A stretch of 64,000 nucleotides of DNA from contig JAZARR010000164.1 of NCBI GenBank assembly GCA_037389465.1, positions 563,501-627,500 of the forward strand. The letters run 5' to 3'. Under the pieces are notes generated by a model that saw only the letters and a program-made list of their open reading frames with translations, did no database searches and had not been told where the DNA came from. Positions 12,878-28,800 of this stretch are shown here, in pieces. Made by a program: the position numbers and the translations under genes. This DNA comes from Baylisascaris procyonis. Lineage: Eukaryota > Nematoda > Chromadorea > Rhabditida > Ascarididae. Every line of letters begins with the position of its first letter. Within the stretch, counting starts at the first letter, position 1.

Positions 12878-15800
12878 CATATATCACTTAATAAAGAGGA
12901 AAGATTGGAAATATTCAATGCAGAATATATATCAGTTATCCTATTCATATTATCGCAATTCTGCAATCATTGAATGTTACATTAATTGTTAGGCAGATTT
13001 ATGAATTCATCTTAGAAGTGAGGTAGCATATCAAAAGAGTTGGCACGATATGCGCTTTTTTGAATATCCATTATCCGATCAACTAATTGCATAATTTATT
13101 AATAAATAATAAAAAGTATGCACATATTCGCATTTGATCCCATCCATGCTTTCGAATAAAACTCCCAAAAAATCTAATTTTATGTATGCTTTGTGAAAAG
13201 GCATTATAGCTACGTCGGGACTGCGCATACGTGCACATGTGTCTGTCTGTTCAGAGGTTTCAATTTGGGTACCATTGAAGCAAGCATTATGAAATTTAGT
13301 GGATATAATGAGCACCACAAGATCGCTCCATACATGAATTTTTGCGTTGATCCATCCATCAACAACGAAAGAATTTGCTGACATTTCAGTGGTGGAAAAA
13401 GCTTTTCGTGCAAAAAAATTTCGCATCGACAATTCAATGTGGAAAACAATCGTCGGTTTTTCATTTAACATAATGGTCGGCGTTGTAGAAAAACGACTTT
13501 TTTCGTGGAAAATTATATGAAATATGAAAGCATTATTCTGCCGACTTTATTCTTTGCTTGCAACTTGTGAAATCATTGGTCGAGAATTGGGAAAGCAAAA
13601 AGTGCATATCACATCAGCTTGTTTGCCTAGATTCTCCGCTACTTTCATAGCGCGACCGATTTGCAATGCAAATCCGGTTCAAGTAAAATGCATGCAACCT
13701 TACTGACATCTTCAGATATCTAAAAATAATTTCGTGGTGAATATATCAGTATGAAAAATGATGTAGGAATTCATGCTACCTAATGTTTATAGTATGATTT
13801 ACGTTATAACCACTAAATACCGTAAACGTAGCATCAATGCTGCCCAAATTGAAATTGCTGGAGAGATAAGCAGACAGACAGACAGACACGTCAGACTCGC
13901 ATACATGACATTGCCATAGTCACTGGACAAGTGCGAATGGGCAAGGATGCATAAATGTGAAAGAGAATATGTTGAAAATAAAGTATGCGAGTCCACTCTT
14001 GAAATTTGTTCACTGGGCTGAATTCATTTGCGGTTCATATTGTGCAGATTTATACCACCTACCACAAAAAAACCTCGAATAAACTGCACCCATGCAATAA
14101 CTCCCTCTCCTCCTCCCCTCAATTATTTTCCCTTTCAACTTTGGGAAAAGAAACAACTCTCCTTTCAATACATCTCTAAATCTTCGAAATTCTATGCTCC
14201 TTCGGAAATTTCAACCGAGTTAACACAACATATTTGAATAATACTGCTCGGATAATAAAACTTTTAAAAAATATCCATATAATTATGACCTTCATATTGC
14301 AGAGAGTAAAGAAAAATAATTATGGAAGTTGAATAAAATGCAAACACTAAAAAGCTCGATAAGCGTGAAGAACATCGTCGAAGCTTTCATAGAAAAGTGG
14401 AAGTACGACAATCTGCAACATAAAACGCGATGCGAAATTTGTTATGATGCATTTTCGAGGGGTTTGGGTTAAGTCGATCCATAAAATGGTTAAAGAGGCA
14501 TAAGGCACGGCAACGAGGCATATATTTAAAGCATTCGATTGAAAAGCCAAGTGCCATTGCGCAACAAAAATTTTCACTAATCAAAGCAAAAGCTAGATAA
14601 GAACTATCCATTTCTCAACCCGATTCATTGCATCAAACTTTACTTTATAGCATGATACTGGTCAGTTTGTGCGCTAGATAAACTTATCAAATAATAAGAA
14701 AAATTTGCATATTATCAATAAAGGATTCCAGGCTTTAGCATAAATCGATTTAAGAAATTGCGTTTGTTAGGTTTCGATTGAAATCTGTTACCACTACTTT
14801 TGGTGGTGAATAAACGTTTCCCATTTGCAAGAAAAAATGTTTTTTAAAGTTTCAACATCGGATTTAATCCAGGATGCAATATTACTCTCGCAAGGTATGT
14901 GCAAAATGCCAATTCCTATGAGGCTTGAATTTATTTTTTTTTAAACAACAAATTCAAAGAAAAGCACAAAAATTCCCTGCATCCCTTCAATCAACTATTC
15001 ATTAACTTTGAAAACAATCAACTAAACTTCTAAAATGATATTCTTGAGAGATTTCAAGGGAAGAGAGCAGCATAGGAGATGGATATTAATCAGTTGAACC
15101 TTCCCTCATGCAATACATCGATTTCATTAAGAAATCAAAAGTTACTATTAATAAAAAGCTTCTTATTTGGAAAATCAGAATCGACTTCCAACAAGCGACG
15201 GAATATTTCAAAGGAGGTTGCATGATATTGGCCTCTTTCAGTTTCAAAAATTCCCAGTCTATCGTATAAATATAAGTAATGCCTTAACATACGTAATAAT
15301 GCCTTCATGCTTATCTAATTGGATTATGCGCACAAATGTTCCATAAGAGTTTACTTTATTATTTTTAGGTTTTTATTTCCTTTTTAATATTAAGTTACTA
15401 ATCGATATAAAACGAAAAAAGGATTGGTGCAAATTGCATACAAAATTTTTCCTTATTTAAATGACTGTGACGTCTTTCTGATTTAATAGATCAACATGGA
15501 TTATGGTATATGATGACACCTATAAAATTTCATAGCTAAAATTTCTTCGCAAGAGGATAAAGAGATAGACACACCGACATAAGCGCAGACAGATACGGCG
15601 TAGCCATTAATACGCGTTTTGCAACTGCATATTTATGTGTATAGAAAAATGAACAGCGACAGGAATAATGTGCAAACAACAGCTATTACTAAAGTGAAAA
15701 AAAGATTGCGACAAAGCCTTTGATAGCAAATCTGAATAGCGACGTGAATCTTAGCCTAGAAAACAGCGAATAAAGCTTTTTTTTCAACGTGAAGTCGGTC

Positions 15801-17945
15801 TGGTTAGCAAAGTTTAAGCATGCTTGATGAACTGAAATGAACCCCGCCAGCCGAAGTCTTTATAAAGGACCTCAGTACAATGTATGGTAAAGTAATGGCA
15901 ATTGAACTAAATTTAGTTCGCTTGTTAACTGAATGTATTACAATGATTGATTCGTAGTGCCTACATTATTCAAATTCTATGTTCCCATAAAATTTTTGAG
16001 AACATGTCTGCGCAGCAACATTACCACTAGTCATACAAGAGAAGCGTTCTTCTATGCAAATGGGATTTCGCATAAGCAAACTGAGTATTTCGGAATCTGA
16101 AATAAAGTACGAAGGTAGAACCAAGTTACATATGATGGTTGCCGATGGAATCGTCGATTGAAAAGTAAAATGACGTGAAAATAAAAAAATAAATGATGTG
16201 CAAAATTCTCAACTAAAAATATAGCAAACTCGCTAACTAAGAGTAACAGTTCCACACGACGAAAAGGGATTCGTAAGCAAGACTGCAGCCTACTAATATC
16301 TTTGTCTACGGCCCCGAAAGCATGGGGAGGTCATAATCTACACGAAGGAGATACCACATCAAGATCAAACAAGTGTGAGCATACAATCTGTTACACAAAT
16401 GAAGATCACCACGATTACTGCGATCACAAAACTCATTTGATCACAATAGATCACTCATTAACGTAGATCGCTCCTTAACACAGGCTTGTTGCTCCATATA
16501 TATTAAGACGTTGTTAAGGTGGTGACAACAATCACTCGTTCAGTCCAATTCTAAAGACCGTCAGTAATCCTTTCATTAAACAATCGGTTACCCGACTTCC
16601 TTTAAAGCAACTCTTTTAGCTGCTTATCATTGAACTGTATAAGTGCGGCTTCAAACAGCAGCTTAATAGTTAAAAGTTTTAAGCAGCGGTTTGTAGACGA
16701 AAGGTTTGAGTTTATTCTCTCTCTCTCTCAATACGCAGTTTGTGGTTTTCTCATTACGACGGCACAAGTGACGAAAAGTACAACATTTGAAGCGAAATTT
16801 TGGAGGAAGCGACAGAAATGACTCACAAGCATAAGATACTAATATTAACTCCGAGAACTTAAAATTGAACGATTTCATAAAATAGAACCCCGCTTCCTCA
16901 AAACTCAACTTAGAACTGAAGTTTTTAGGGTGCAATAAATTTTTTTTACAACCTTCCTTATTGAACAGAAACATTTTCTTCATTGAAGTTTCAAAAAATT
17001 AAGGAAAAATTCATTAAAACGTAAAATACATCGCCTTCACCTGGCTCAAATAAGGGATTCCGACTCCATAAGCTTCTTTTTGCATACGCTAACATATGTG
17101 ATTGACATCAATTATAAGATGTAATTGGTGTCAATTATAATAGATTAATTCCATAAATCCTTTGCAGTTTTAGATTCTAAATCAAAGCACCAAATTTTAT
17201 TCTTGCAAGTACTCGCATTCTGAGGCGAGAAAAATTGGGCACATAAGACTCCAGATTAAGCTTACTCCGGACCGTCGTATTCAACTTGTGTGTTAGGACA
17301 AACAAAGGTGAGAGGTTTCTCACTCACAATCCCTTCCCTCCTTCTCGCTCTTAAAAATCCTCCAAGCCTTGGCTTACAAAAAATTGATACTTCCTCTCCT
17401 TAGTACCTGTCTGCCTTAAATCAAAAAAGAGGTTAAGAAAGCTCGAAATGAATGCGATATTTTTGAATGACGCTCGGCTGAATTTCGTCACTTCTACCGA
17501 TTTCTTCCAGGCATAATGAGCTTTCATCAAGAAGCAGAGAAGTTTCCGTCCAGAACTGATGCTTTTTTCGCAACGCACCGACATTAAAACATGCTTTTCC
17601 TTCCTTTTTCTCCCGCAAACAACTCCATGGCAGTTTTTGGAGATTTGTGGATCTCCACTTCTTTCAGGACCACTTCCCCCTCCGTCCATCTATATCATTC
17701 CTAACGCATGAATGATAAGTATGAGCATTTTAAGCAAAACCGCAACAAAAAAAAAAAAAAACAACGACGCAAACAACATCCCAGAGTTGTGTTGTTCAGA
17801 GTGACGCGATACATTGTGGGATATTGAATATTGTTTATGGACGAAGAGATTTAATTAAATTTAGGTGGCATGAAAAAAAGCTTTTTCGCCGATAAGCAAA
17901 ACGGCGTTCAACAAGCAATTATTAGCGTCGTGCGGCATCCCCTTC

Positions 17946-18071
17946 AAGAAATAATTTCATCAAGAATTTTACTCACTACAAATCATCGCTTCCAAAAATT
18001 TCTCCTTCTACCGCCGCTCGAATCTTGGTCACCTTCAGAAGATCCAACAAAATGAGAAAGAAACTCAAAAC

Positions 18072-18136
<65 letters not shown>

Positions 18137-18267
18137 TATACGTTTTGAGTTTCTTTCTCATTTTGTTGGATCTTCTGAAGGTGACCAAGATTCGAGCGGC
18201 GGTAGAAGGAGAAATTTTTGGAAGCGATGATTTGTAGTGAGTAAAATTCTTGATGAAATTATTTCTT
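17946..18267. repeat. 322-bp palindrome with TA-repeat core
   Basis: Two arms of about 120 bp are inverted copies of each other around a centre near 18,106. The left arm runs from 17,946 to about 18,070 and the right arm from about 18,142 to 18,267. The core, about 18,072-18,140, is a nearly pure TA repeat with a single C and a single G placed symmetrically. The arms appear identical by eye, so the same peptide is readable on either strand and is an artefact. The single strand could fold into a long hairpin. It may be a fold-back element or a replication-slippage product; no target-site duplication was found. Confidence 0.88.
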
Positions 18268-18269
18268 TT

Positions 18270-18473
<204 letters not shown>

Positions 18474-18711
18474 AAAAATTTGCTATTATTCCCATAATCT
18501 CAGAAAATTGGGATGCCTCAAAAACATATTGCCCTAATAAAGAATTGTTTCGGTGATGATGTTCGGCAGTTTGCAAAAAAAATTTAAGTGGAAACAATAA
18601 AAATTAACTCTTCAAAAAGCGTTTCGACATTTTTGGCAAACAAATGAATAATTCGACCACCAATAGATTTACTTTTTCACTCATCGATTCCTTCAATGCT
18701 CCCTAACTGAT

Positions 18712-18766
18712 AGTATTTTCATATAGTATCTGCTAGAACCTCAACAGAAACCCAACAACCCTTACA
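18712..18766 (+). mobile_element. Degenerate LTR 3' end
   Basis: The last 40 bases of this stretch, ending in CCCTTACA, match the 3' end of the intact solo LTR at 57,593-58,040 at roughly three bases in four. Both contain AACCTCAA, GAAACCCAAC and the terminal CCCTTACA. No matching TGTAAGGG start is visible upstream, where the TA repeat lies. It appears to be a decayed fragment of the same LTR family. Confidence 0.5.
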
Positions 18767-21700
18767 CTTGTACTCATTGAGTAATGTAATAAAGAGGTAA
18801 ATTAAGGGTAAATTAAGCATATCCTTGCTTTGCAAATCAAATTCACTCCCTTTACAAGGTAATAGTGAATGATTTTTGCTGTGCCACATTCTTTCTTTGC
18901 ATTCTTTGCGTTTCACTTTGCTTCATCTATTATATGAGGAGCATTCGTCATTGATTTACTTCTAAACATCAATAAAATAGTGAAAATTAACAACACATAC
19001 CCAAAATACAATTCCAATAACCATGCAGTTCCATATCTTTTGGCATTAACGGACTTATAAGCATCCCAATTAAACGGAGCATAAGAATACAGATCGTTTA
19101 ATTATTTCATATTTAGGGAGTTGTTATGAACAAAACATTGTGCACGCCCTCGTGTTTGATTCTACGTATGTCATATAAAAGTGATACCTTAATTTGCACC
19201 ATCTCCGATAATAATGAACTAAAGGCACTTATCAATGATGATCCTTTCTCGGCCAATCAACATGGCTGCGGGCTTCAGCTCATAAGGGAATGTGGGCGGT
19301 TGGGGTGGCAGGAAGAACGTAGAAAGGCGGATGGTGAGGAAGCACAAAGAGGAGAAAACGGAGAGAAAAGAAAGAGATTCACTCCCCAAAGAGAAGCTGA
19401 AAGTTCTATGAAAGATTCTGGCCAACTTACCTGCTCTTCTCATTAATAGAAGTGCTATTGTGCATTATGCATTGCTAGTTCTTGTTAAAATTTTTTATCC
19501 AACGTAGTTCATTTGTTAAAAAAATATACAGGCATTTCATAAAATGCAACCAGTACGGCCAAGTCCTCCTACCCGCTCGTTACATCAGCCAATGAATGAT
19601 GGATGCGAGACAGTACGAAATTACGTTGGTGAAATAACGTAGAACTGTGTAAGCATGCTTCTGCAACAGTATATCAGTAGGGACTGACGGTGAGAAAGGG
19701 ATTGACCAGACCGGCCGGATTTCATAGTCACCTTCAGGCGAAAACAACAGACGCAACAATGACAAACAACAAACTGTTGTCATGGAAATATTTCGAATAA
19801 ACTTCAAACATACAGTCTATATTAAAACATATAGGCTCTACAAAGCAAAAATACAGGCGCAATATTAGAAAGTAATGTTATTAGCTAATGAATCCCATAG
19901 TGGTTGATAGCTAAAAAGGAAAGAAGAGCTAAAATGGCAGTAACACATAGACCGCAATTGCAATAATCTTCCTTGAAGGAGAGCACGATGGATCACTTTT
20001 AAGGGGGTATTATATGCATAAAGAATTCGATGAGCAAAATTGAATACAAACTTTAAATGTTTCTGAATTAAAAAATTTTGAATAATCCACTGATGTGCAA
20101 ACTAATGAAGAGTATCCCCCGTGATCGAACCGCCAAACGAGGAAAGTGCAAGTAATTCGCTTATTATTTTCACATTCAATTATCGCAGCAATTACGCAAT
20201 GAATTCCAAGCATAGTAAATATAATGAAGAAAAAGATTACCAGGACAACAGCATGGAAATAATAAAATAAAAGGAATGGACAATGAAGCTTACTACTAAG
20301 TTAGTCACCTCATTTTCCCTAAAAAATCGGGTATTACCCTCTGCCGAAGGGATCGCTGACCGCTTTAATTGTGCAGATGACTTACTATGAGCCTGATGGT
20401 GGAAACTGTTGGAGCGGAAATTTGCTTAGCATGTATTCTTTCACTTTCAGCCACAGGCATCGTTCTTCATTATCCTATGTTCGTGAAACGTAGAAAAGCG
20501 AACACTGTTTCCTTGCCGAAGATGTCCAGTAATCCTTCAAGCGACAAAGGATTCCCTCAAGGAAAGAAATGCTTCTATAGATGGTTTTCATCAGCAAGTG
20601 CTATCCAACGATAAACCTTCCGTTTTTTTGACGTCACCTTTTACAATGAGAATGAATTTCAACTAGGATAGAGCTATACTTACTAATACAGTCAAAAGCC
20701 CCTCCCCCCGCCACCCCAATAAATGTTTCCGCATAAAAATTCCCAACGGTCATCATTTCTTTAATAAATATTAAGCAATTGAATCTCTTCCAATACGCAA
20801 AATCGGATTACAGCTAAAAGCTATTAGAATAAAAATGCTACGTTAAGAAGAATAAAATGTCCGCAAAATCGGTCATCAGCACACACATATGCCAGTGACG
20901 ATTTAATGGACACTTATTCGGATAACAACAGTCAAGCTTCGAATTGTCAAGTACAAATGTATAACAAACATCCACCAAGAATGAGTTATAAATATACAGC
21001 AAATATTGTTTACACTCTACTGGAAATACCAAATTTCGTTGAAAAAATCATCCTCTCACTGATACTAAAATCGTCATAATTACCTTTCGAATTTTAATGC
21101 ATAACAATGAATCATTATTTGAAAAACAAAAAAAAAAAAAAACAACCAAAAAAAAGGAATGAGCACAGTGGAGAGAAGAAAAAGAAAAAAAACGAACCCG
21201 ATATGGAACAATATCTTTGCATAAATACTCAAATATACAACAGCACAAAATAAGCATTCAAATGTTCACGCTTACCTAAATTAAGCTCGAGGAACATCGA
21301 AAATTATTGTTAAAAAATCATTTCACATTTTCAGTTCACTTCTATTCAACGAGGAAAATTGAATAGTATTCCGATTTTCCGGCACTACTGTCACCTCCAA
21401 TAATTTTGTAATACATCTTTAAATAAATATTCGCGGCCTCTTTAATGGCCTTAAATTGTTAGATAAAAAAGACAGCAATTTTTAGAAATAAGAAGAAATA
21501 CAACCTAAAATAATTAACAGCAGCCACATGAAAATATTAATTACTAAAGAGTGAAATGTGATTACATCTCAACAGAGGAGAGATCCCGTTGAAAAAATAT
21601 GTAAATTTATGCATTTGATCAAAAGTATTTAGCTAAAAACTTGTCGTGGAAATTGGAAATTTAACCGAAATAACTTCGGAAACTACAAAAGAATTTATTC

Positions 21701-22810
21701 ACTTAAAGCTCTAAAATCTCTAATAAAGAACCGAATAGAACTAAAAGAGGGAAATGAAACGATGTTACATTTACTGTTCGTGAACTGCTCTCCTTTTCTT
21801 TCTTACATGCTCCACCTTACATTTAATCAATGATTTCACCATAATTCGTTGCCCATATTACATAACTGAAGAAGAGAACACTTTTGAACAAACTATTCAG
21901 CACCTACTTAAATCTACCAACGTTGCGTAATTGCGCTACTGGTCAAGAGTGACCAGCGTCATGTCTTTATCAGAATAAACTACATACCTGTAATCAATCA
22001 ATAAATCCACTTTCTCTTTCATATTATTTCAAATTCTGAAATGCTCCCAAAATGAACTAAATCTTCACATGATCTCCAATCTATTCAAATGACTCCTAGT
22101 TACATTGGATTCGAAATGTCATTCGTAGAAAAATAAACAGCATATAGTTTAGCAAAAACAACGAAATACTAAAATTGAGTTGAGCTTTCATTCGCCGCAC
22201 TCTCTTCCTTACCTTAACTCTTTAATTGAGTTGTGCCATTCACTTTGTGCCCTCTTTATGTGTTCTCTATCGTCGTGTTCTTATTCCTATGATTTGACAC
22301 TCTAAATAAACGTTTCGGAATTTATAAATATCAAAAATATTTATTTGTTGAATGCAATAAACATCAAATGTTTATAATAAGGAGTTACATATGAAAATAT
22401 TGAGATGTAATAGTGAAATTTGTTTTCTAATAAACTTACTTTGAGGTGACAGTATAACTAATATTAGGCAGGAAATACGACTAAATACTTAACCAATGCC
22501 ATCAGCAACTAACCAATAATTAAAAGCACATTTCGCAACTCGATTCTTCTCTCTTCATTAGCCTCAACTTGAACGGCAACTCTGAAGCTCGCTCCAGTGA
22601 GAAATTCTTTCGTACAGTTCAATTAAATTAACCGGTTGGTCCCCCTAACGTTTATGAAACAGTAAAACATGCCTCACAACATGGAAACTGCAATTAATTA
22701 CTCATGTACATGAGTGGGAACTCAAGTCTCCTATCAGTGTTTTCAATAAAGACTCATTCAAGTGCAGCAATGGCAAACATCGAATACCCTCTGAGGAACA
22801 TCTTACCTCC

Positions 22811-25800
22811 TTATACGATATTCGCAATCTTGGCAGGTGCAATATGATGGGCGGCCATAAAATATTTCTTTATAAGATCAAGTGTTAGATGTAGATATTG
22901 TTCAGGTCCTTTCGAATATTCATTGTAAACGAAGTCAGTCTGATTGTCGGTGAATGGAACCGCAGGCTCGATCTGCGTCCCTTCATGCCACTCGTTGAAA
23001 GATGTTATCGAGACAATATCTGCCTACAACATATACATGTATACTGTCAAACAATACGGCAACGCAGTATAGATCAAAATAATAGTAAAAATTAAAACAA
23101 ATTTGAGACGATGCTGTGAAAAAGGCAAACACAATTACCCTTAACATACTATACAATTTAGTCATTATAAATAAAACGAAAATAAGTGCCAAAAATAATA
23201 ATGCATAGATAAATAAATGCATGAAATTTTATGACGATAACTGATTAGGAACTTAGGCTGGTGGAATGAGGGAGGAAAGGGGAGGGTGGAGTAAAGAAGA
23301 GAAACGAAAAAGGGAGAGAGGATAAGGGGACGAGATTTTTTAAACGTACACTAAATGCTATAGTTTAAATAGGTTATCCAATATTACAACCTGCAGAAGC
23401 ATCCAAGACAAATTACCACCTAATATAATGTATCAATAGGCCAGCTTCGCCAAAACAGTTCACTGTCATAAAATCAAGCAGTACACAGTATAAGTATGAA
23501 ATAGTGTTATGCAAAATGGCATTCCATAAAATTTGTATATATTTCTCCCCTCTTCAATTTGTAAATATTTCTATCTCCCACTCTCTCTGCCATTCCCGTT
23601 CTCTTTTCTACTCTAGAAATTTTCCAACTTGAAAAGAATACGACATCAACTACAAAAATAATGAAGCGGATGCTTCGGCGAGCGCAAAATAATTCGGGTT
23701 AGCAGAGCAACAATCGATAAGTGTCGAACAACACGGCAACAGCTGCATCTGATCGAGATTCAATGCAAGCTCTCCAGTGTAAACGAAACTTAGATCTAAA
23801 TTCATCGCCAAACGCATTTAATATCACTTTAGGCCAACAATTACAACCGACGAGCTTGTATTCATTCTATCGGTAATGCTAACAATATAGTCTCTATTCT
23901 AATTAGACGACTGAAATTCCTCTGAGACTATTTATAAATGATTAAATATGGTAACATAGATGACCAACAGCGGACGATACCACAACTAAACAATTCAAAA
24001 AATTCATCGACATACCCTTGCGGTATGTGCCATCTGAAACATTCTCGAATAATACTCGCCATCGCTACGATTTTTTGTGTGCTCAGCGTTCCATGGTCGT
24101 ACACGTGTATCATCATAACCTGGCCCTATTGATGGAACGAATAATAGTCCATTCTTTCTAGAATAATAAAACTCATCGGTGCTTGCAAAACGATTACGTT
24201 TATTTCTTTTGCTGGATCCATTCAATAATGAATTTTCAAAAAACGGAATTTCTGTAAAACTCCTATGGAACAATTCATCAAACTTCGACAGCATAAACGG
24301 ATACTATCTCAGCAATATGTCAGAGATGAGTGAAATTGCAGCCTAGTCCATAAGACGATAATTTTGCAACACGCACGAGAAGTCCAAAAACTTGATGCAT
24401 TTGAAAGACGCGAAACCAGTTTCATTGGATATCACTAAAATGCAATAATTCTGCCTATTGCAACAACCGAAGCGCAGTCAAACAAGGAGATCAGAACCAG
24501 CAGTCCTCTACCTCCGAATAAGCCAAAGGCACGTGGTTGTTATGCATTAAAAATCTCTAGCTTTTTGATCAGTAGTGGGATCATTTAATTTGTGCCTGCT
24601 AACGATTAATGATTGTAAAGCCTCTCAAGCGACAACGAAGCTTCAGAGATGCTGCCGCTGACCAAAAATATAATTATTCCTGCACTTTACATCTATTACA
24701 AAGGAAGCAGAAACGAGGAATGCAAAGACCAACTATCTATTCGATAAGAGACCTAAAAATACGGACAAGGCGTTATTCTCACACTCGAAAATAATGACAA
24801 AACATGCTCAATGTATAGCAATGATATCATGATATCAGGACTCTCCACTCCCTTGCATTGTTGTACTCGAAAGAAATGTGAGTAACCGGAAATCCTAAGA
24901 AGGACAAACTTCGTCGCCAAAAGAGCCCACGGACCACGGTTCTCTTTCTCACTCGGCACCTACCTTCTAGCAGCAATCCAAGAAAATCGCCAACAAAGAT
25001 ACCTGCAAAAAGTGGTCAGCGACGGCCAGTTTGATGGTGTCGAGCCATATGTGAATCCTTCACTCGCAAAATACGTATAAATACCATCAAAACCAGATTC
25101 CGTCAACGTGTATCTGTCCTGCGATTTCACCAGAAGGCCTTCAAATTTTCTCACTTAAACAGTACAGACTACGCGTCAACATAGATTCAATTCGCTATAT
25201 CCTCATCTGAAGCGAATCAACGGTGCTTCAGCTTGCTGCATCTTTATCATGCACAAAAATTTATAAGTACATGCAAATATCATATGCAAATATATGTTTA
25301 CATAAACGCATTTATTATATATAACTTATACTAGTTCCGCCAATTACTTAGGATTTTGGAAACAGCATAAGCACTTCGACTATCCCCCATAAATGTGCGC
25401 ACTCACTTAACAAACTCTCTTAAACTTTCTATTAACACATCTAGAATTAACATATTCAACACTACTTTTCTCAAACAGGATCAGTTACAAATGTGTGGAA
25501 TTCCATACCAGATGAAACAGAAAAGAAAGATCAATACTGACCTTTAGAAAGAAAACAACTTCCATGCCACTAGAAGCGCCCGGTTTCATACCTTGAATTA
25601 GGGAATACCTGTGCACTCACTTATTATAGTTCTTCAATAATAATCCTTCTCCGATATGCAAACATATTTTCCCTTGTTAAGACCACTTGGATGCTGGCTA
25701 CCTTTTGAATTGCTCTCTGACCGGCGTTTTTATAGTTCTTATATGCTTTCAACATTTCTTCTTCAATGCCTTTTTCTTGTAAAACATATACTATTTCGTT

Positions 25801-28800
25801 GAAAATTTGTTAACCGTTCTACGTTATGCTCTCTTGTGTTCACGGCTCTATATTTGATATTTGCATTTTCTCACATTCTCTTCCACACGATAATGCATCG
25901 CTAAGTGGCAAATCCGCAAATACGCCTTATATACTATAACTTTGCATTCTATGTCTGCGAATAAATTCATCTGTATTCTCGGCTGTCCATAATATTAAGA
26001 GTGAGCAGAGAAGTACCACCATATGCAATAACTAGTACCCCCTCCCCCCCCCCCGTTCTTTCGCTGGCCAGCTCATCTTCCATTCGCAGTGGTGTTGTTC
26101 ACGGTAAGCTTGATCTTTCCCATATAATCAACGTAAACGAAATGCGTGAAAATAACAACTATGAACCGATGAAAATAATATCGTAAGTGGTTCCTCGAAC
26201 CGAAAATCTGCCAGATGGAGTCGTCAACATCTTCCATTGATCTACATCAATCAAATACGAATCATAGAAATATAACAATGGTAGAGGCTCCTCTTTTTTA
26301 TTACCTGCAACTAAAATCAATTAATTACCATTGCGAAATTTCAATTTTATTTTTCTATTTTATTGCTTCTAAAAAATTCTGCAACAAATCTGCCAGAAAA
26401 TAGTGAAAAAATAAACGAAATTTGAGACACAAAATTGTTCTACCAAGGTGCGCATATAAAACTGTTGAAAATTTGTTTCAATCTATGAAAAAGTTTTTAT
26501 CTCCAATTAGCGCTGCTCATAAAAACTTCAAAATAGGCTATCTCTTATGCACATTCAAAATGAAGACGTACTCAGTGAGTATTTCTTATAAACACAGCGC
26601 ATTACACAAAGCATATTACGTATCTCAACAACTACTCAAACTTGTAAATGAAGCAGCAAGACGAAGTAGTTACTGCTCATTCAGCAACCCAGTATTGCAA
26701 AACTTCTCCATCCCCCCCCCCCTCTATCTCGAAAAAACAATATAAATAAAATAGTGATTTTAGAAGAAACCGTTCCAACAGATCAACTAAACAACAATTA
26801 GCGTAACCGCAATTGAGCTGAATTCCAAAATTTTAGTGTTTACTACTCAGAAAAAATCAACAAAAATATACCAATTTTAGAAGCGCATCGTAACATCTTA
26901 TAGAGTGCAGGATGTGAACCATAAGTTTTCACAATATACTCAATATCTCGTCGTAATGTCGATGCATTACGGCCATTATAAGGTTCCATATGAAATGTCA
27001 ACTTCATACGATGTTTCTCTGCCGCATCCAATAACTGTGGCACCAAATCATCCCAAGAATGGCCTAAACAAATATAATATTCATTTCATCCTATCCCCTT
27101 TTCGTCACCAAGAAAACCACAAATCACCGAATAATGACGAGTCAATCATCGATTATTCTGTTCGCAAAGGGTCGGCTGAAGGAGGAATGGGTCGGGGAGG
27201 GGGGAGGGGACGGTGGAATTGCGCAGATATCAATCCTCTCATTTTTATTTCAACAAAACAACTATTTCGCAAACTTAATGCAGAAGTTGTTGAAGGAAGG
27301 GAATATTACAAAGAATGACGGAAAAATAAGCACTGCATGTAAAACAATAGTGCACGCAAGGAAACATCAAGCTCGTAGACATTACGTCATTGCAAAGCAA
27401 TAGAGATTCACAAGTCTGTCATTTCTGAAATAAGTTAGAATCTCTCCCCGTCCCTTCCCAACGGAAGAAGGGCTAAGCAGGTCCAATTTTGAGAAGTTTG
27501 GTGGGAGTGTTTCACATGGCAGCTGCTCTAAAACATATATGGCATTTAGGTGACCAGAAAAGCCCGCAATTCTGGATATGTACCCCCATAAAATTCACAA
27601 GAAAATATACCTAAATTGTAATCACTCACCTTCGCTGTCTGCCATATCGGGAGGATACCAAGAGATGGCAATGACATCGATGCCTGATGAGGATATCCAT
27701 TTCATATGCTGCTCTATAACGACGGGATCCCGACTGCTATATGGCCCAAGTTTTGGGTAGAAACTTGAGGCAATATCCGGCGGTGGCACATGTTGCCCTC
27801 AAATTTCAGCAATTGAGAATTTTTCGCAACGTCTTGCCAACAAAAACTCTCTTACTCTTTGACTTTGACTGCCCAGCATATTGAATGAACACGGGATAAA
27901 GAGTGGGCATTTGCTAAATTGGGTCATCGAATAAAAGAACACTGCGAAAGATGAAATAGCAATCGAGTTTCTATTCCTCGATCATATTATCACTACAGTT
28001 TTAGGTACAGCAGCAAACGTGACAAAATTAGAAACTTCATTTCAAACAGGCTTTAACTGTACAGTCATCTAAGGGCACAAGCTTATCTGTGAATACTTGG
28101 CAAAACGGGGCAAGCAGAACAGGTGCTGTTCCGAACTGAAGCAGTCATATCACTTACCATGCTCAAACTGTGAACTCTCTTTGACGATGGACACATAAAA
28201 TAACGCGAAACTGCGTTTAATATTTTCTTCTAAAGCGCTTACATCCTTTACCTTATTTTGTAAATCCACTCCGATTAAACTCTTCAAAATTTACGGTGAG
28301 CTGCAAATATGGAACCTTTCTCACATCTGAGGAAGTCTTTGGCATATAGATAAGCATATCTACTAAAAGCATCTCTTCAGGAAGATATTTCCAACTATTT
28401 TCACAACTTGCACATATAACTAGACATTAGGCATCGCAATCGTTACTATGTCTGTATTGCGTGGATACTATATCGGTCGTAATAACATTTAAGATCCCTC
28501 TAACGACAAACCTCTTTCTAATGCTTTGAAAAAATTATATCTGTCTTCTTCAGTCAATTTCTTCCCTATTTGATTGTAGGATCGGAAAAAAATGAATTAC
28601 TTTCATATGAAATATCATATAGTGCTGCAAATAGCACTCTGCAACATGCTCATTCTTGAAGGAAAATCCATTGGTCTTAAAAAACATTTAAAGCCGACGA
28701 CCTCATTTTAACGCCATATAGGCATTTACATATACCAATAAGGCTCACATTGGGTAGTGGTCCATCAATTCCTATACCCAAGCAATAAATTACTGTAAAC

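Noticed and set aside
13079..13471. 130-codon frame on the minus strand
   Set aside because: No recognisable motif, no splice context and composition like neighbouring non-coding DNA; consistent with a chance frame.
19126..19446. 106-codon plus-strand frame with charged tail
   Set aside because: The charged part comes from a purine-rich GA tract; no splice signals or family resemblance.
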